Assembly (NCBI GenBank): GCA_027924585.1 | Contig: BSBM01000050.1 | Location: 3,224,001-3,288,000 of the forward strand | Reading direction: 5' to 3' | Source: Larix kaempferi | Lineage: Eukaryota > Streptophyta > Pinopsida > Pinales > Pinaceae | DNA length: 64,000 bases | Shown here: one piece after another, positions 46,973 through 57,595 of the stretch | Position numbering within the stretch: position 1 is the first letter of the stretch | How the letters are laid out: each line of letters begins with the position of its first letter | Translations under genes and position numbers: made by a program | The notes under the pieces: model-generated | The model's input: only the letters and a program-made list of their open reading frames with translations | What the model was told of the DNA's origin: nothing | Databases searched by the model: none

Positions 46973-48618
46973 GTGGTGGATACTTTTGTCTCCCCCACCT
47001 TCATCCATTCACTCTTGCATTCCATTCCTTCCATCCCTGATCTGATCATTCCATTGGATCGCCTTCCAGACCTCATCTATTTTTGTTTTGAGCTTTGCTT
47101 TCTTAGCTTGCTTGTTGTTGCTTGATTTTGAGTTAAGAGTGTCTTTTTGCTTGGTTGAGTGCTTGTCTTTTCTTGAGTTTTCTGAGTGTATGAATGCTAT
47201 GAATAACATTTTATTTTCAGTCATTTAGATCTGAAAGCAAAGTTGTCTTCAAGTTTATTGCTTTGATACATCCATTGAAAGATTAAAAGTGCTTCCCTCC
47301 CATTGTTTCTCAAAAAGTTATTGAGGAAAGATCATTGTGCATTGGAATGTTTTGGAAAGATAAATGGAAATATGATTGATTGTGTTTTTCTTGAATTATG
47401 AATTATTCATCTTCTTTAAAAGCTCTAGTACATTTCGTTTTTCTCAAAGTTGTTTCCATGCTAGGGAAAGATAGGTGCATTTTTTTATTTTTGTTCCCTT
47501 TAGATCATTGAAAAGAGAAAGTGAAAAATTTGCATTTTCCGTTTCGGAATCCTCTCATCTCATTACTTAGTGTTGTTTTGATTTGAAAAAGAAAAGAAAA
47601 GAAAAAATACTTTGATTTGGATAGTAGTGTTGTGAACGTTTGTGTGTTTCGTTGAAAAAGAAAAGAGTACTTTCATTGTCAAATTTGTTTACATTGGGAA
47701 TTGTGTTGCATTGAGTTTGTTTGGAAATACCATTGGAAAAAGCTTTCTCTTTACCATAGGTAGAATTCATCGAAAGAAAAGAATATTTCGTGCATGTAGC
47801 TAGGGCTTGCATTTTGTTTCCGATTATGTACTCACCTCATGCATTCACCTAACCGTCCAAGATAAAATTAACGGAAGAACTAGGTAAAATTTTTAGTAAC
47901 TTGTGTGTAAGTTAGAGACGTGTTCCAGCGTCGTTAAGCGTGGTAGCTATCGTTACTTGCCAGCACTGTAGTCCGGGGGTATTGTAGTCTTCCACATACA
48001 TCGGTATATCGAACTCCTTCATGTACCCACCAAGTACCATAATCCGTACTTGGCGTATGTCGAAGGGTGTATCACGTACTCGACACATATATCGGAAGGT
48101 CTCGTGCCAACGGCTGTGCATTAGACAGCACCACTACATATTTGAGCTCCCACGTACCTTGCGTATATTGGGAGACACCATTAGGATTCCTGAAACCAAC
48201 CGAGTTAACCATTTGGCCGTCTTGGCAAAGCAATACACCGAGAACAGCACTCGGGGAGATTAGCACGCACGTCTTGTCCAGGTAGTCGGGTATGCAGGCA
48301 AGGGTACGGTCCCAATCCTCCTTGTCGTGTCATATTGTTGGACCCTACAGTATATTGCGGTTTGCGATGCCTTGATAATCCCGTGAGGTTCCAAACTTTT
48401 GAATCCACTCTGTCACACAAGTTTTCTTGTTGCCTTAGATTGAGTAGGTTTTCTTGGACTGCTTTTCTTTTAGAATACCTTTAGGAGAAACGTTGTTTCG
48501 GCCTTTTTTGGCTGATTTTCCTGATACTCTGGCGGATTTTCCCTGGAGAAGGTCCCGTAGGATCTTGAACTTGCCACCCGAATTTCCCCTTAATCCGGAG
48601 GTTATTTCGAGGGTAAGA
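46973..48618 (+). other. Tat element leader, part after the nested copia
   Basis: About 1.6 kb before the likely gag ATG at 48619. The first kilobase is T-rich and non-coding. 47912-48340 has a distinct, more GC-rich composition and reads as coding on the minus strand (separate entry). The open frame from 48454 runs in phase into gag, but its first ATG is probably not the start. Confidence 0.6.
47912..48340 (-). other. Coding-like antisense segment in the Tat leader
   Basis: Two minus-strand frames give well-formed protein-like sequence. One, from about 48337 to 48072, includes EDWDRTLACIPDYLDKTCVL and GTWELKYVVVLSNAQPLARD. The other, 48121-47912, includes DTPFDIRQVRIMVLGGYMKEF and YVEDYNTPGLQCWQV. 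They are offset, so a frameshift near 48100-48120 would join them. Codon usage and residue mix look coding. I recognise no family. It may be an antisense accessory ORF or a captured fragment. Confidence 0.4.
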
Positions 48619-51301
48619 ATGGATCAGCGTAACGCGGTCGTAGTTACTGAAGTAGGGAACCCCACTTTGAATATTGGCAGAATTTTGTTTCCACCAGATT
48701 CACCTGCCTCTCATCCCATGCAGGATGAAGGAGCACAAACCCCCACTTCACATGACCTTTCTCCTGTCATCTCGGGAGAACCTGGATCGTTGGAATGGAT
48801 AAACCGACCCCAGGACGACCCTACAGCATCTGTTGGTCCTTCAGTAGCTTACTGGGCATCTTCTACAGACCATCCAGTGGCTCATTTTTCCACCTCATCC
48901 TCACCCAGTGAGACTACTCTGGAAGACACTTTAGCCTACTTTCGCGACCAATTGGCTCACTTTCGTTTCATAGCTGAAAAGTGTCGGCAGTCAAGTCTCC
49001 AACGACGGGTTGAAGACCCATCGTTACCCCCCTTACCAACCCATCCCAGCTCATTCGATATCTTTTGGATCACCTAAAGCACCCCACCACGTGACCACTA
49101 ATGAGACTGGTCAACCCTCACAGGAATCCAGTCCTACACCTCACGTGAACCAACCGATGGAAGGACAACAGTCCAACACACTTGTCACTGCCGCGGTTAC
49201 TTTACCAATTCCTCCCCCACGTCAAAATTCGAGGGGAGGGTATTCCATTCCTACGGATTATCTTATTAGTAATGTTATTACCACGGTAGCTAGTCAACAA
49301 CCCACGTTGGTTCAACCTTTGAATAGTGTTCATCCCATTGTGGCTGGGGGGAAACCCCTGTTTCCTAACCAGAACGTAGGTAGTGGAGTCCCCAACGGAC
49401 CTTCCGTTGGACCTTCCCAAACTGCTAGACCGTCCACCACGGGATTATCTCATGTTGGAGCGCCGTCCAATGTAACCCAACCCTCATGGAGTCAAGCGTA
49501 TCCAGGTTCTTTTAACCCTGTGTCGGGTCAACCTAATCCCGAAAATGCGCCATACGTGATACCTTATCCCGGGAATCCATACACTCTATGGGGGAAACAA
49601 CCTGTGTTGCAACACGGACCTCGACCAATTATTCCTCAAGTACCACCACCACCGATCGGTCCTCCCCCACCTCCTATTGGAGGCGGCGGGCCCCCACCTA
49701 ACATTGGCAGAGGCCCACCTCATTTTACCTACAATGCCCCTCACCCCTCAGGCGGTGGCGAGAATAGTCCACCACCTCCTCCAGGCAGAGGCAGCAACGG
49801 ACCACCTTATCATGGTGGAGGAGGACATTTCCCTTCAGGTGGCGGTGGTGGTCCACCACCCCCTCTAGGCTAAGGCGGTGGAGGACCTAATTACCCTGGT
49901 GGTGGCGGTGGTGGTGGAAACCCTCATCCTTTCGGCAGCGTATGAGGTGGGGGCCCCCACCCATCTGGCAGCGAAAGTGGTCCACCACCCCCTCCAAACG
50001 GAGGCGGTGGTGGGCCACCTTATTACGGTTATGGACCTCCACCTCCTCCCGGTGGTGGCGGCAGACCTCCACCCCCTCCCGGAGGTGGAGGTGGACCCCC
50101 AGCTTATTGGAATGGACCACCTTATGGTGGCGAACCTACTTACGGTCTGGGCGGCACACCCCCTTACAGTCAGTTTTATCCTGGTACACCTTACGATCAA
50201 TTTAGTCCTTACACGCCATATCCGTATTATCAATATGCTCAGCCTAATCCATAGCTGCCCTTTTTGGCTACTTTGGACCTACCTGAGCTCTCTCGTTTAA
50301 CTAACGATCCTATTTACCATGGATCTAACTAGCCACCAATTCTGGTTAAACTTCCGTCTGATATCCCCAAGTTTGATGGCAAGCCGTGTGAAGACCCTAA
50401 GAACCACGTGATGACATACCACTTATGGTGTTCATCTAATTCCTTAATGGACGATTCAATTCGTCTTATATTGTTCCAAAGGACTCTCACTGGTTCGGCT
50501 GCCAAGTAGTACATCGAGTTGCCACGACACTCTTTTCCTGATTTTGGCTCTCTTGCTATGAAATTTTTGACGCATTTCCAGCTGCCTATATGGTATGAGA
50601 CTGGTATTGAGATTTTAACCTCGCTCTGTCAGAATACCACCACTCACATTTCATATCATATCCACAAGTGGAAAAGGAGATGACGTCTCATTAAAGCTCC
50701 CATTCTAGATCATCTCCTAGCAGACTGGTTTACTAAATCGCTTCTTCCCACCATATCAAAAGATGTTGCCATCTGAGGTGTTGTCACCAAATAACAAGCC
50801 ATCATGAGTGCCCATCTGTTAGACCTGGTCTATACCGATTCTGGAACTCTATTCAATATTTTTCCTGACGCACTCCGGGACATTAATGATCCCACGAAAC
50901 CACATAAGGGACCCCAAGATAATGGGATCATATGTTCCCTTACCACCTAGCCTGCTGTTAGCACTGTTGGATCATCCAACCCAACTCCGGCTGGCCACAG
51001 CACTACAAAGTCCACCACTCCTACTGTAACCGAAGAGGTGAATTCTGTTCAATCAGCTTCATCTTAGAAGTTTAATGGAAAAAAAAAGAACAAGGGGAGA
51101 CCCAAGAAGTCTTCTTCCCAGCAGGAAACGAAGAGCACTCCTGAAGATACTAAGCAGAAAAGGAAACTGAAGTATCCTTGCTTACTGTGTGGAGAAGACC
51201 ATTTCTCCAAGGAGTGTCCCCATAGAGACGAAGTACAAAAGTTTCTTAGGGGTAAACCGACTCCCGCAGTCCTGAACGATCCATTTCCTTCTCAAAACTA
51301 G
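48619..51301 (+). pseudogene. Tat element gag: P/G-rich region, gag core, zinc knuckle
   Basis: Likely start ATG 48619 (MDQRNAVVVTEVG). The frame shifts once near 49010-49077, then continues to 51301 with about ten stops. From 49630 to 50200 it is a low-complexity proline/glycine region (PPPPP and GGGGG runs, PYY/PYG motifs), an unusual insert for a gag. From 50336 a gag core is legible (PSDIPKFDGKP, EDPKNHVMTYHLW, IRLILFQRTLTGSAAK, FPDFGSLAMKFL), matching the retrotransposon gag family. A lysine-rich stretch leads to the zinc knuckle CLLCGEDHFSKEC (C-x2-C-x3-H-x4-C). It would form the particle shell and bind RNA. Confidence 0.8.
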
Positions 51302-51304
51302 CAG

Positions 51305-52123
51305 ATGATTTCTCAAACTCCCCCATCCCAGGGGGAACCATCCAATATCGTGCATGTTCTCATGTTGCGTAACGAGGCGATCAATTTAACTACTCACTCG
51401 CAATCTTACGAACAGGTCCCTTCGAAGGAACCCGCTAGAAGTAATACTGAAAAATCTTTCGACTCTTTACCTGATGTCACTGTACCATCAACCTCTCTCA
51501 CCATAGAGAGACCCTCCTTAGATTCAATATTGCGTCCGCCCAAGAGTACGATTCAAAAAACTGTTTTCAATCCTAATGCTCGCACGGCACAGAATTACAA
51601 TTTCGTAGAGGACTTGGCACAGGCTCCTTGCGCCATGTCTACCCTGGAAGTTTTGCAGAATTGTCCCAATCAACACAAAACTCTCCTTGCAGCTATTGGT
51701 GCAGTTGACCCCGATTCCTCGAATACCATCATGTTCCGACTTGACAACCTTAAGCTGAGGCTCTCACACCAACTCGCATTCCAAGTTACTGCGAACCTTG
51801 GTGGGAAGATTGTCCATCGCACTCTTTTGGATGAAGGAGCCTCCACTTTTGTCATGTCCATCGCTTGTTGGAGAGCCATTGGATCCCCCGAATTGAATCG
51901 TTCTCCTACCACGTTGAAAGCATTAGACGGGCATGGATTTCAACCTCATGGGCTCTTACAAGCTCTTGTAGTTGAGTTGGGCGGAAAGACCGTAACCATT
52001 AACGTGGAAGTGGTCTTGGCCCCGTTAGATTATAATCTCTTGCTTGGTTGCAATTGGTTTTATACCATGCAGGCGGTAGCCTCTTCAGTCTTCCACACAG
52101 TACAATTCCCCCACCAAGGATGA
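51305..52123 (+). pseudogene. Tat element retropepsin (protease)
   Basis: Same frame as the end of gag. The catalytic loop reads LLDEGASTFVMS, with glutamate where serine or threonine normally stands in D-S/T-G. It is followed by the expected ALVVELGGKTVTINVEVV strand and DYNLLLGCNWFYTM, the conserved end of this protease family. The N-terminal 120 residues are a low-conservation linker. The same D-E-G triplet appears in the 9.1-kb element, so it may be a lineage trait and not damage. The frame continues after stops to about 52744 as protease-RT linker. Confidence 0.8.
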
Positions 52124-52689
52124 ATTGTTACTATCGACCAGTTATATTTTTGTACACCGGACACCACTACTCATCCTGGTGACCATGTTCCTTCCATTGG
52201 ATAGTCGTCAAAACAGTATGAGAGTGTAGGGGTTGGCCTATTGAAAGATTCATCTCTCATGGGCGTTTTTCCAACCACGGACCCCCCTAATCATGTTGCC
52301 ACGGTGAACATGATCTCCACTAAGATTTTATCTCACTCAAACAATGCTTGGCTTGTACCAGATGAAGCCACAACACACCTGTTTGGAGATATGATGCCTC
52401 TTTCACCCGCTGAACGCATTTATGAGGCTATCCAATCAGCTTCGGAGGACCATTTAACCATGGCCTACCCATCTTGTTCTCTACGACAAACGTCCTCGCT
52501 ACCTGATCTCTTACTTCATACTTTTCATTCAGACGAGTCCATCATGGAAGTAATGAATGTCGACGACAGTCCGTGGGATGATCTCCATCATAGGTCATCT
52601 TTTCTTCCTCCTTTGGAATACATAGAGAACAACATCCATACCCTCTTTTCACCTGATATCTACCCATCCCCTCAGTCCCCCATCCTTAC

Positions 52690-55503
52690 ATGTCTTACGG
52701 ACATGGAGGGAACTTGGCCAACATTGAGCCAACCACCCCGGTAGACATCTCAGTGAAACCTAGTATAGTGGAACACATTCGCATAGGCCAGAAGTGTTCC
52801 CCTAAAGAAATCGTTGTTAGCATGGCCTTGTTCAAGCAATTTCGAGATGTGTTTGCTTGGTCCTATGAGGAGATGCCTGGGACAGACCCTGCAATTGTTT
52901 CTCACGAAATAAAAATCTATCCCGACATCAAACCTGTATGTCAAAAGTTGCAACCGGTACACCCTCGGAAGACTGTGGCCATAAAGGCATAAATTGAAAA
53001 GCTCTTAAAGGCTGGCTTTATTTATCCTGTCCCATTAACGGATTGGGTCTCAAACGTCGTTCCTGTGAACAAAAAACAGGGCACCATTCACGTCTGTGTT
53101 TATTATCAGGACCTTAATCGGGCCTATCCAAAAGACAACTACCCAACCCCCTTCATCGACCAGATTATCGACAACTGTGCCAAAAGCGTCATCTTCTCAT
53201 TTATGGATGGCTTTTCTGGTTACAACCAAATTGAGGTCAACCCAGCTGACCAACATAAGATGACTTTCATCTGCCCATGGGGTACATTAGCTTATCGCAA
53301 GCTCCCATTTGGCCTTAAAAATGTTGGCGCCACGTTTCAGCGGGCTATGTCGTATGCCTTCCACAATTTTAAAGACTTTGTGGAACCCTACTTAGACGAT
53401 CTCCCTTCTCATTCAAAGCAGTGTGAGTTCCACATCGATCATCTGACGGCCATTTTCCTCAGATGCAGATGGTACAATATCCGTCTGAATCCTCACAAGT
53501 GTATCTTTTGCGTTGAGTCCGGACGCCTCTTAAGATTTATCGTTTCGAAGGATGGGATCCGCATTGATCCCTTAAAGGTGGAGGCCATCATCAACCTACC
53601 ACCCCCGACTGATGTTATGGAACTTCAAAGTCTCCAAGGGAAGGCGACTTACTTAAGACGTTTTGTGTGCAATTTTGCGAAGAAAACTCAAGGCTATATG
53701 CGACTACTTAAGAAGGATGTCCCGTTCATTTGGGATGATCAAGCTAAAAAATCCTTCAACAGTATCAAACATGCCATCACGCATGCCCCTGTGCTCCAAC
53801 CGCCTAATTATTATCAAGATTACATCTTATATCTCGCCGCTTCTGCTACCACTATCACCATGGTCTTGGTACAGGAGGATCAAAACGCTCAGGAACATGT
53901 GATATACTATGCAAGTAAGGATCTACCTGACGCCGAAACTAGATATTCACATGTCGAAAAACTTGCTTTCGCGGCAGTCATTGCCGTCCAGAAGTTCTGT
54001 CACTACATTTTGCTCCGCACCACCACTATCATTGCCGACTCGAACCCCATGTACCACGTACTGACACGTCAGGTGCTTGGGGGCAAGTATTCACACTGGA
54101 TTGTGATACTACAAGAATTCGATCTTCTTTTCGAGAAAGCTAAGTCTAAAAAGCATTTGGTGTTTGCTGAGCTCATTTGCGACCTTCCTCGTCTTGCAGC
54201 AGAAATTGAGCACAATGACTCATTTCCGGATGAATCATTATTTCTCATCAGTACGACTGACCCCTGGTATGGAGATATTCTGTTGTATCTTCAAACCCAA
54301 TGCTTCGATCCTCAACTTTCTCGTGACGATCGTTGTAAGATTCTCCACCATGCAAAGTATTATTTAATCATCAATGATACTTTGTATCGTCGTGGCGTCG
54401 ATTCAATCCTTCGACGTTGTCTCACTCATGATGAGGTTGAACGTGTTCTGAATGACTATCACGCTGGGGCATGTGGCAGTCATCTCTCTGGGATGGCTAT
54501 AGCCCAGAAGATTTTGCGTGCAGGATATTACTGGCCTACTATCTTCAAATATTGTATGGAGGCCGTTAAAAAATGTCCTCCTTGCCAACACTTCCACACG
54601 AAGAAGCGTACTCATCCTGCCTCACTACAGCCGGTTATTGTCGTTGGCCCATTTGCAAAATGGGGCATCGATTTTATGCATTGTAAGCCTACCTCGGTCG
54701 GGGGGCATAGTTACATCATCATAGTTGTGGATTACTTCACAAAGTGGGCCGAGGCTATGCCTATATACCAAAATGATGGCAAAACCGCTGCACTCTTCAT
54801 GTTTAATCATGTGATAGCATGGTTTGGAGTTCTGCAGGCCATAGTTACCGATCATGGTTCTCACTTTCAGAACCATATGGTGGATGAATTGAGCGACAGG
54901 TTGGGTTTTCTCCATGAAAACTCGACACCCTACTACCCGCAATCCAATGGACAGGTTGAGGCAATTAACAAGGTCTTGAAAACTATGATCCAGAGGATGG
55001 TAGGGACACAAAAGTCCAACTGGCATAATATGCTCTTTTTAGCATTATGGGCCTACCGAACTACCGTTAAAACCACCACAGGCTTCACTCCCTTCCAATT
55101 GGTATACAAATTGGAGGTTGTTCTGCCGATAGAGTGCGAAATCCCATCTTTACAGCTCGCGGTCGAACTTCTTCCTAACACTACTATTGAGGAAGAACGT
55201 CTCTTACACCTAGCAAAGCTCGACGAGTCTCATCGTGATGCCACTCTTGCTAATGAAGCACATAAGAAACGCATCAAGTCCCAGTATGATAAGTCGGTTG
55301 AACCTCGTATCTTTAACGAGGGTGATCTGGTCCTCACTTATGACTAGAAGCATGATAAACTAGGAGTTGGGAAGTTCAAGTCCATGTGGCATGGACCCTA
55401 CGTTATAAAACGTGTGTTGGAAAAAGGTGCCTACGAGCTTGAAGATTATGATGGTATCCCTTTAGGTGAACCCCGCAATGGGATTTACCTGAAGAGATAC
55501 TAG
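52690..55503 (+). pseudogene. Tat element RT, RNase H and integrase
   Basis: One frame with only two internal stops, at 52990-52992 and 55345-55347, entered by a frameshift near 52690-52744. The RT start shows FAWSYEEMPG and PVHPRK; FSFMDGFSGYNQI and the active-site YLDD (53389-53400) follow. The linked RNase H (YLAASATTI, HVEKLAFAA, IADSNP) lacks the first acidic residue, as is usual for Tat elements. The integrase has a CPPC zinc part, then D (54670), D (54850, TDHGSHF) and E (54958, GQVEA), with 35 residues between the last two. The end reads WHGPYVIKRVLEKGAYEL, the gypsy GPY/F module, and no chromodomain follows. The domains themselves are little eroded. Confidence 0.9.
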
Positions 55504-55646
55504 GCTTGATCTCTCATGCATAGACTTGCTTGTATATATTGTACATGGCGTGTTTTTGTGATTTTGTGTGGTGTGACGCATTTCTCTTTCGAGTGTCTTT
55601 TGATCTTGTTTCCGCTTCTTATACCATGTTCTGTCTGCGTGTGCAG

Positions 55647-56060
55647 ATGGAAACGTGCTATGGATTCGTGGGAGGCGCCAGTCGCCATACCCTTCACCTT
55701 GCTTCGGCAACCTGGGTACTATATTCCCCAACAGGTGAGCTCATTAGCTCAGGAGGAAGTTGCCTAGGGTTTGTGACCAACAATGCCGCAGAATATCGGG
55801 CAGTAATCAGAACCCTAGCTGATGCCATTTCCTTGGGTATGAACCACATTGTCATCCACATGGATTCTCAATTAGTGGTTTCTCATCTTAACCGGGTCTA
55901 CGCCATCCGTGATCCCATCTTACTCTGTCTCTTCAGACGAGTACATCTCCTAGAAAGGTCATTTGAATCTATTCAATACCTGCATGTTCCACGAGAGTTA
56001 AACACAGTTGTTGACTCAATGGCAAATTTCATTCTGGATTGGTACATTGCACACACATAA
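55647..56060 (+). pseudogene. Second, archaeal-type RNase H (aRNH) of the Tat element
   Basis: It lies in a different frame from pol, about 140 bp after the pol stop. Motifs are GGASR, NNAAEYRAVI, MDSQLVVSHL, VYAIRDP and HVPRELNTVVDSMANF. The glutamate (AAEYR) and two aspartates (MDSQ, VVDSMA) are present, but the first catalytic aspartate, normally in FDGASR, is valine here (GFVGGASR). So it is inactive unless the neighbouring sequence compensates. Tat-lineage elements are known for such an extra RNase H, which takes over from their weakened one. Here it lies downstream of integrase. Confidence 0.85.
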
Positions 56061-56352
56061 TACTCATAGTATGTAAAAGCATTCACAACATGTAAATATA
56101 ATGTACATAAGCAAACATGTAAACAAGATCACATCACTAATCATTTTAAGAACACATAATGTATAAACTGCCGATAATGTATATATATATAAATCACTCA
56201 AAAGTAGTGCTAGTACAAAATCTGAAGCACGATGGCTTTCAGTGAGTCTCTACAAAAATCTAAAGCATCATAGCTTTCAGTAAGTACAAAAAATATGAGG
56301 CCTCTAAGCTCTCAGTACAAGTCTAAATGTGCAATCAGGCTGGACGCTTGAC
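56061..56352. other. Spacer between aRNH and the antisense ORF
   Basis: AT-rich, with three imperfect repeats of GCATCATGGCTTTCAGTAAGT type near 56220-56320. No coding sequence seen. Confidence 0.6.
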
Positions 56353-57595
56353 CTATACACCGCCCCTGCCTCTAATAGCTCTCTGACGCTGGGTGAGAAA
56401 GCAGTCTATAGTATGAGCCACCTTACGGAGTAAGGAGTTGAAGCGCACGGACGCTCCCACCCCAAATATTTTCATGGGCCTTGGTAGGTCGTCGATGGCT
56501 GGCTCTGGGACCTCCACAGTCAGCTCGGATAGGTTCCAGTACACCTCCTCCATCTCCTCTACGGCAGGATGAGCACTGGCAGGAACCACTGCCTCTCCAC
56601 CTCTGTCTCTCCTCGCCATAAGGGAGAGACCTACTGGTCGCACGAGACCCACATTTGCACACACATATAATGTACTTGTTATCACTACATCAAAAAAAAA
56701 TATAATTCACAAAACTAAAAAGTACAAAGGTTTTGTTCTTACCGATATCACCCCATGCTGCACCCTCTGGCAGCACTAAGTCGGGATCCTCTCGAAAGTC
56801 CGTGCCACTGTATGGGAATTCCTCGACCATAAGTAACTGGCCTTACAACCAGCTAAAGAACTCAGGACCAAAACTGATGATGGGACCCCCACCATGGCGG
56901 GTCATCACCTCTGCCCACCTGAGCATGTGTGGATCTCTCAGATCCCTGTCATCCAGTACCACCTGCGGGTGCAAGAGAGGAACCCGCTCCAAGAGGAACG
57001 ACACTATGATCGATCCGTATACAAACTGCTTGATCTCCCCATGCCGACACTTGGTCAGATGAGCTCGGATGTTGGCGAGGAGACCCTCGCACCAGTTGAA
57101 CACTATGGGAGACATACAATCTTCCGCATACAACATCTGAGTCCGAGTAGCTATATGTGGAGCTTGGCTACCAACCACCCTGGTAATAGTAAGCAGTATG
57201 GTCCTCAGTGGATGACTCACCACATCTCTGATGAGTATCTTCCCGCTGGAAGGATGAGAAGAAGCTATGCAATGTTGTGCCACCATTTCCTCCACTGTAC
57301 AATCACTGGCTCATGTCCCAGTGAGTTGTACAACATCCCCTCTTCGGGACAAACTGGTTAGAAAGTAGATATCCTCAATATCAATTGTGAGGATATTCTC
57401 ACCTATAACAAAGTATTGTTGGGCCGCATCCCAACTCTGGAGCATGTGTGACAAGAACGGGATCTAGGCTCTCATCCCATGTATCCCGAAGAATTTGAGC
57501 AACCCACAGTTTCGCACAGTAGCCACACATTGTGGATCGTTTGTGGCTTGCTCATCTTCCACTTCGTGTTCTCTTTATCTCCACTCTAATACCAT
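56353..57595 (-). pseudogene. Antisense accessory ORF of the Tat element (two exons, decayed)
   Basis: Read on the minus strand from ATG 57595: CVATVRNCGLLKFFGIHGMR, FLSHMLQSWDAAQQYFVIGE, IDIEDIYFLTSLSRRGD, VFNWCEGLLANIRAHL, KQFVYGSIIVSFLLERVPL and WAEVMTRHGGGP, with stops near 57575, 57460, 57320 and 56843. After the last stop the frame continues (EEFPYSGTDFREDPDLVLPE) to a splice donor G|GTAAGAAC (GT = complement of 56741-56742). A second exon ends at 56353 (ELTVEVPEPAIDDLPRP, MKIFGVGAS). The acceptor near 56661 reads TGTGCAAATG, lacking AG. Extra antisense ORFs between pol and 3' LTR are described for Tat-lineage elements; their function is unknown. Confidence 0.7.

Noticed and set aside
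54625-55026. 133-codon minus-strand frame inside integrase
   Set aside because: Lies entirely opposite a well-supported integrase domain; no independent signal.
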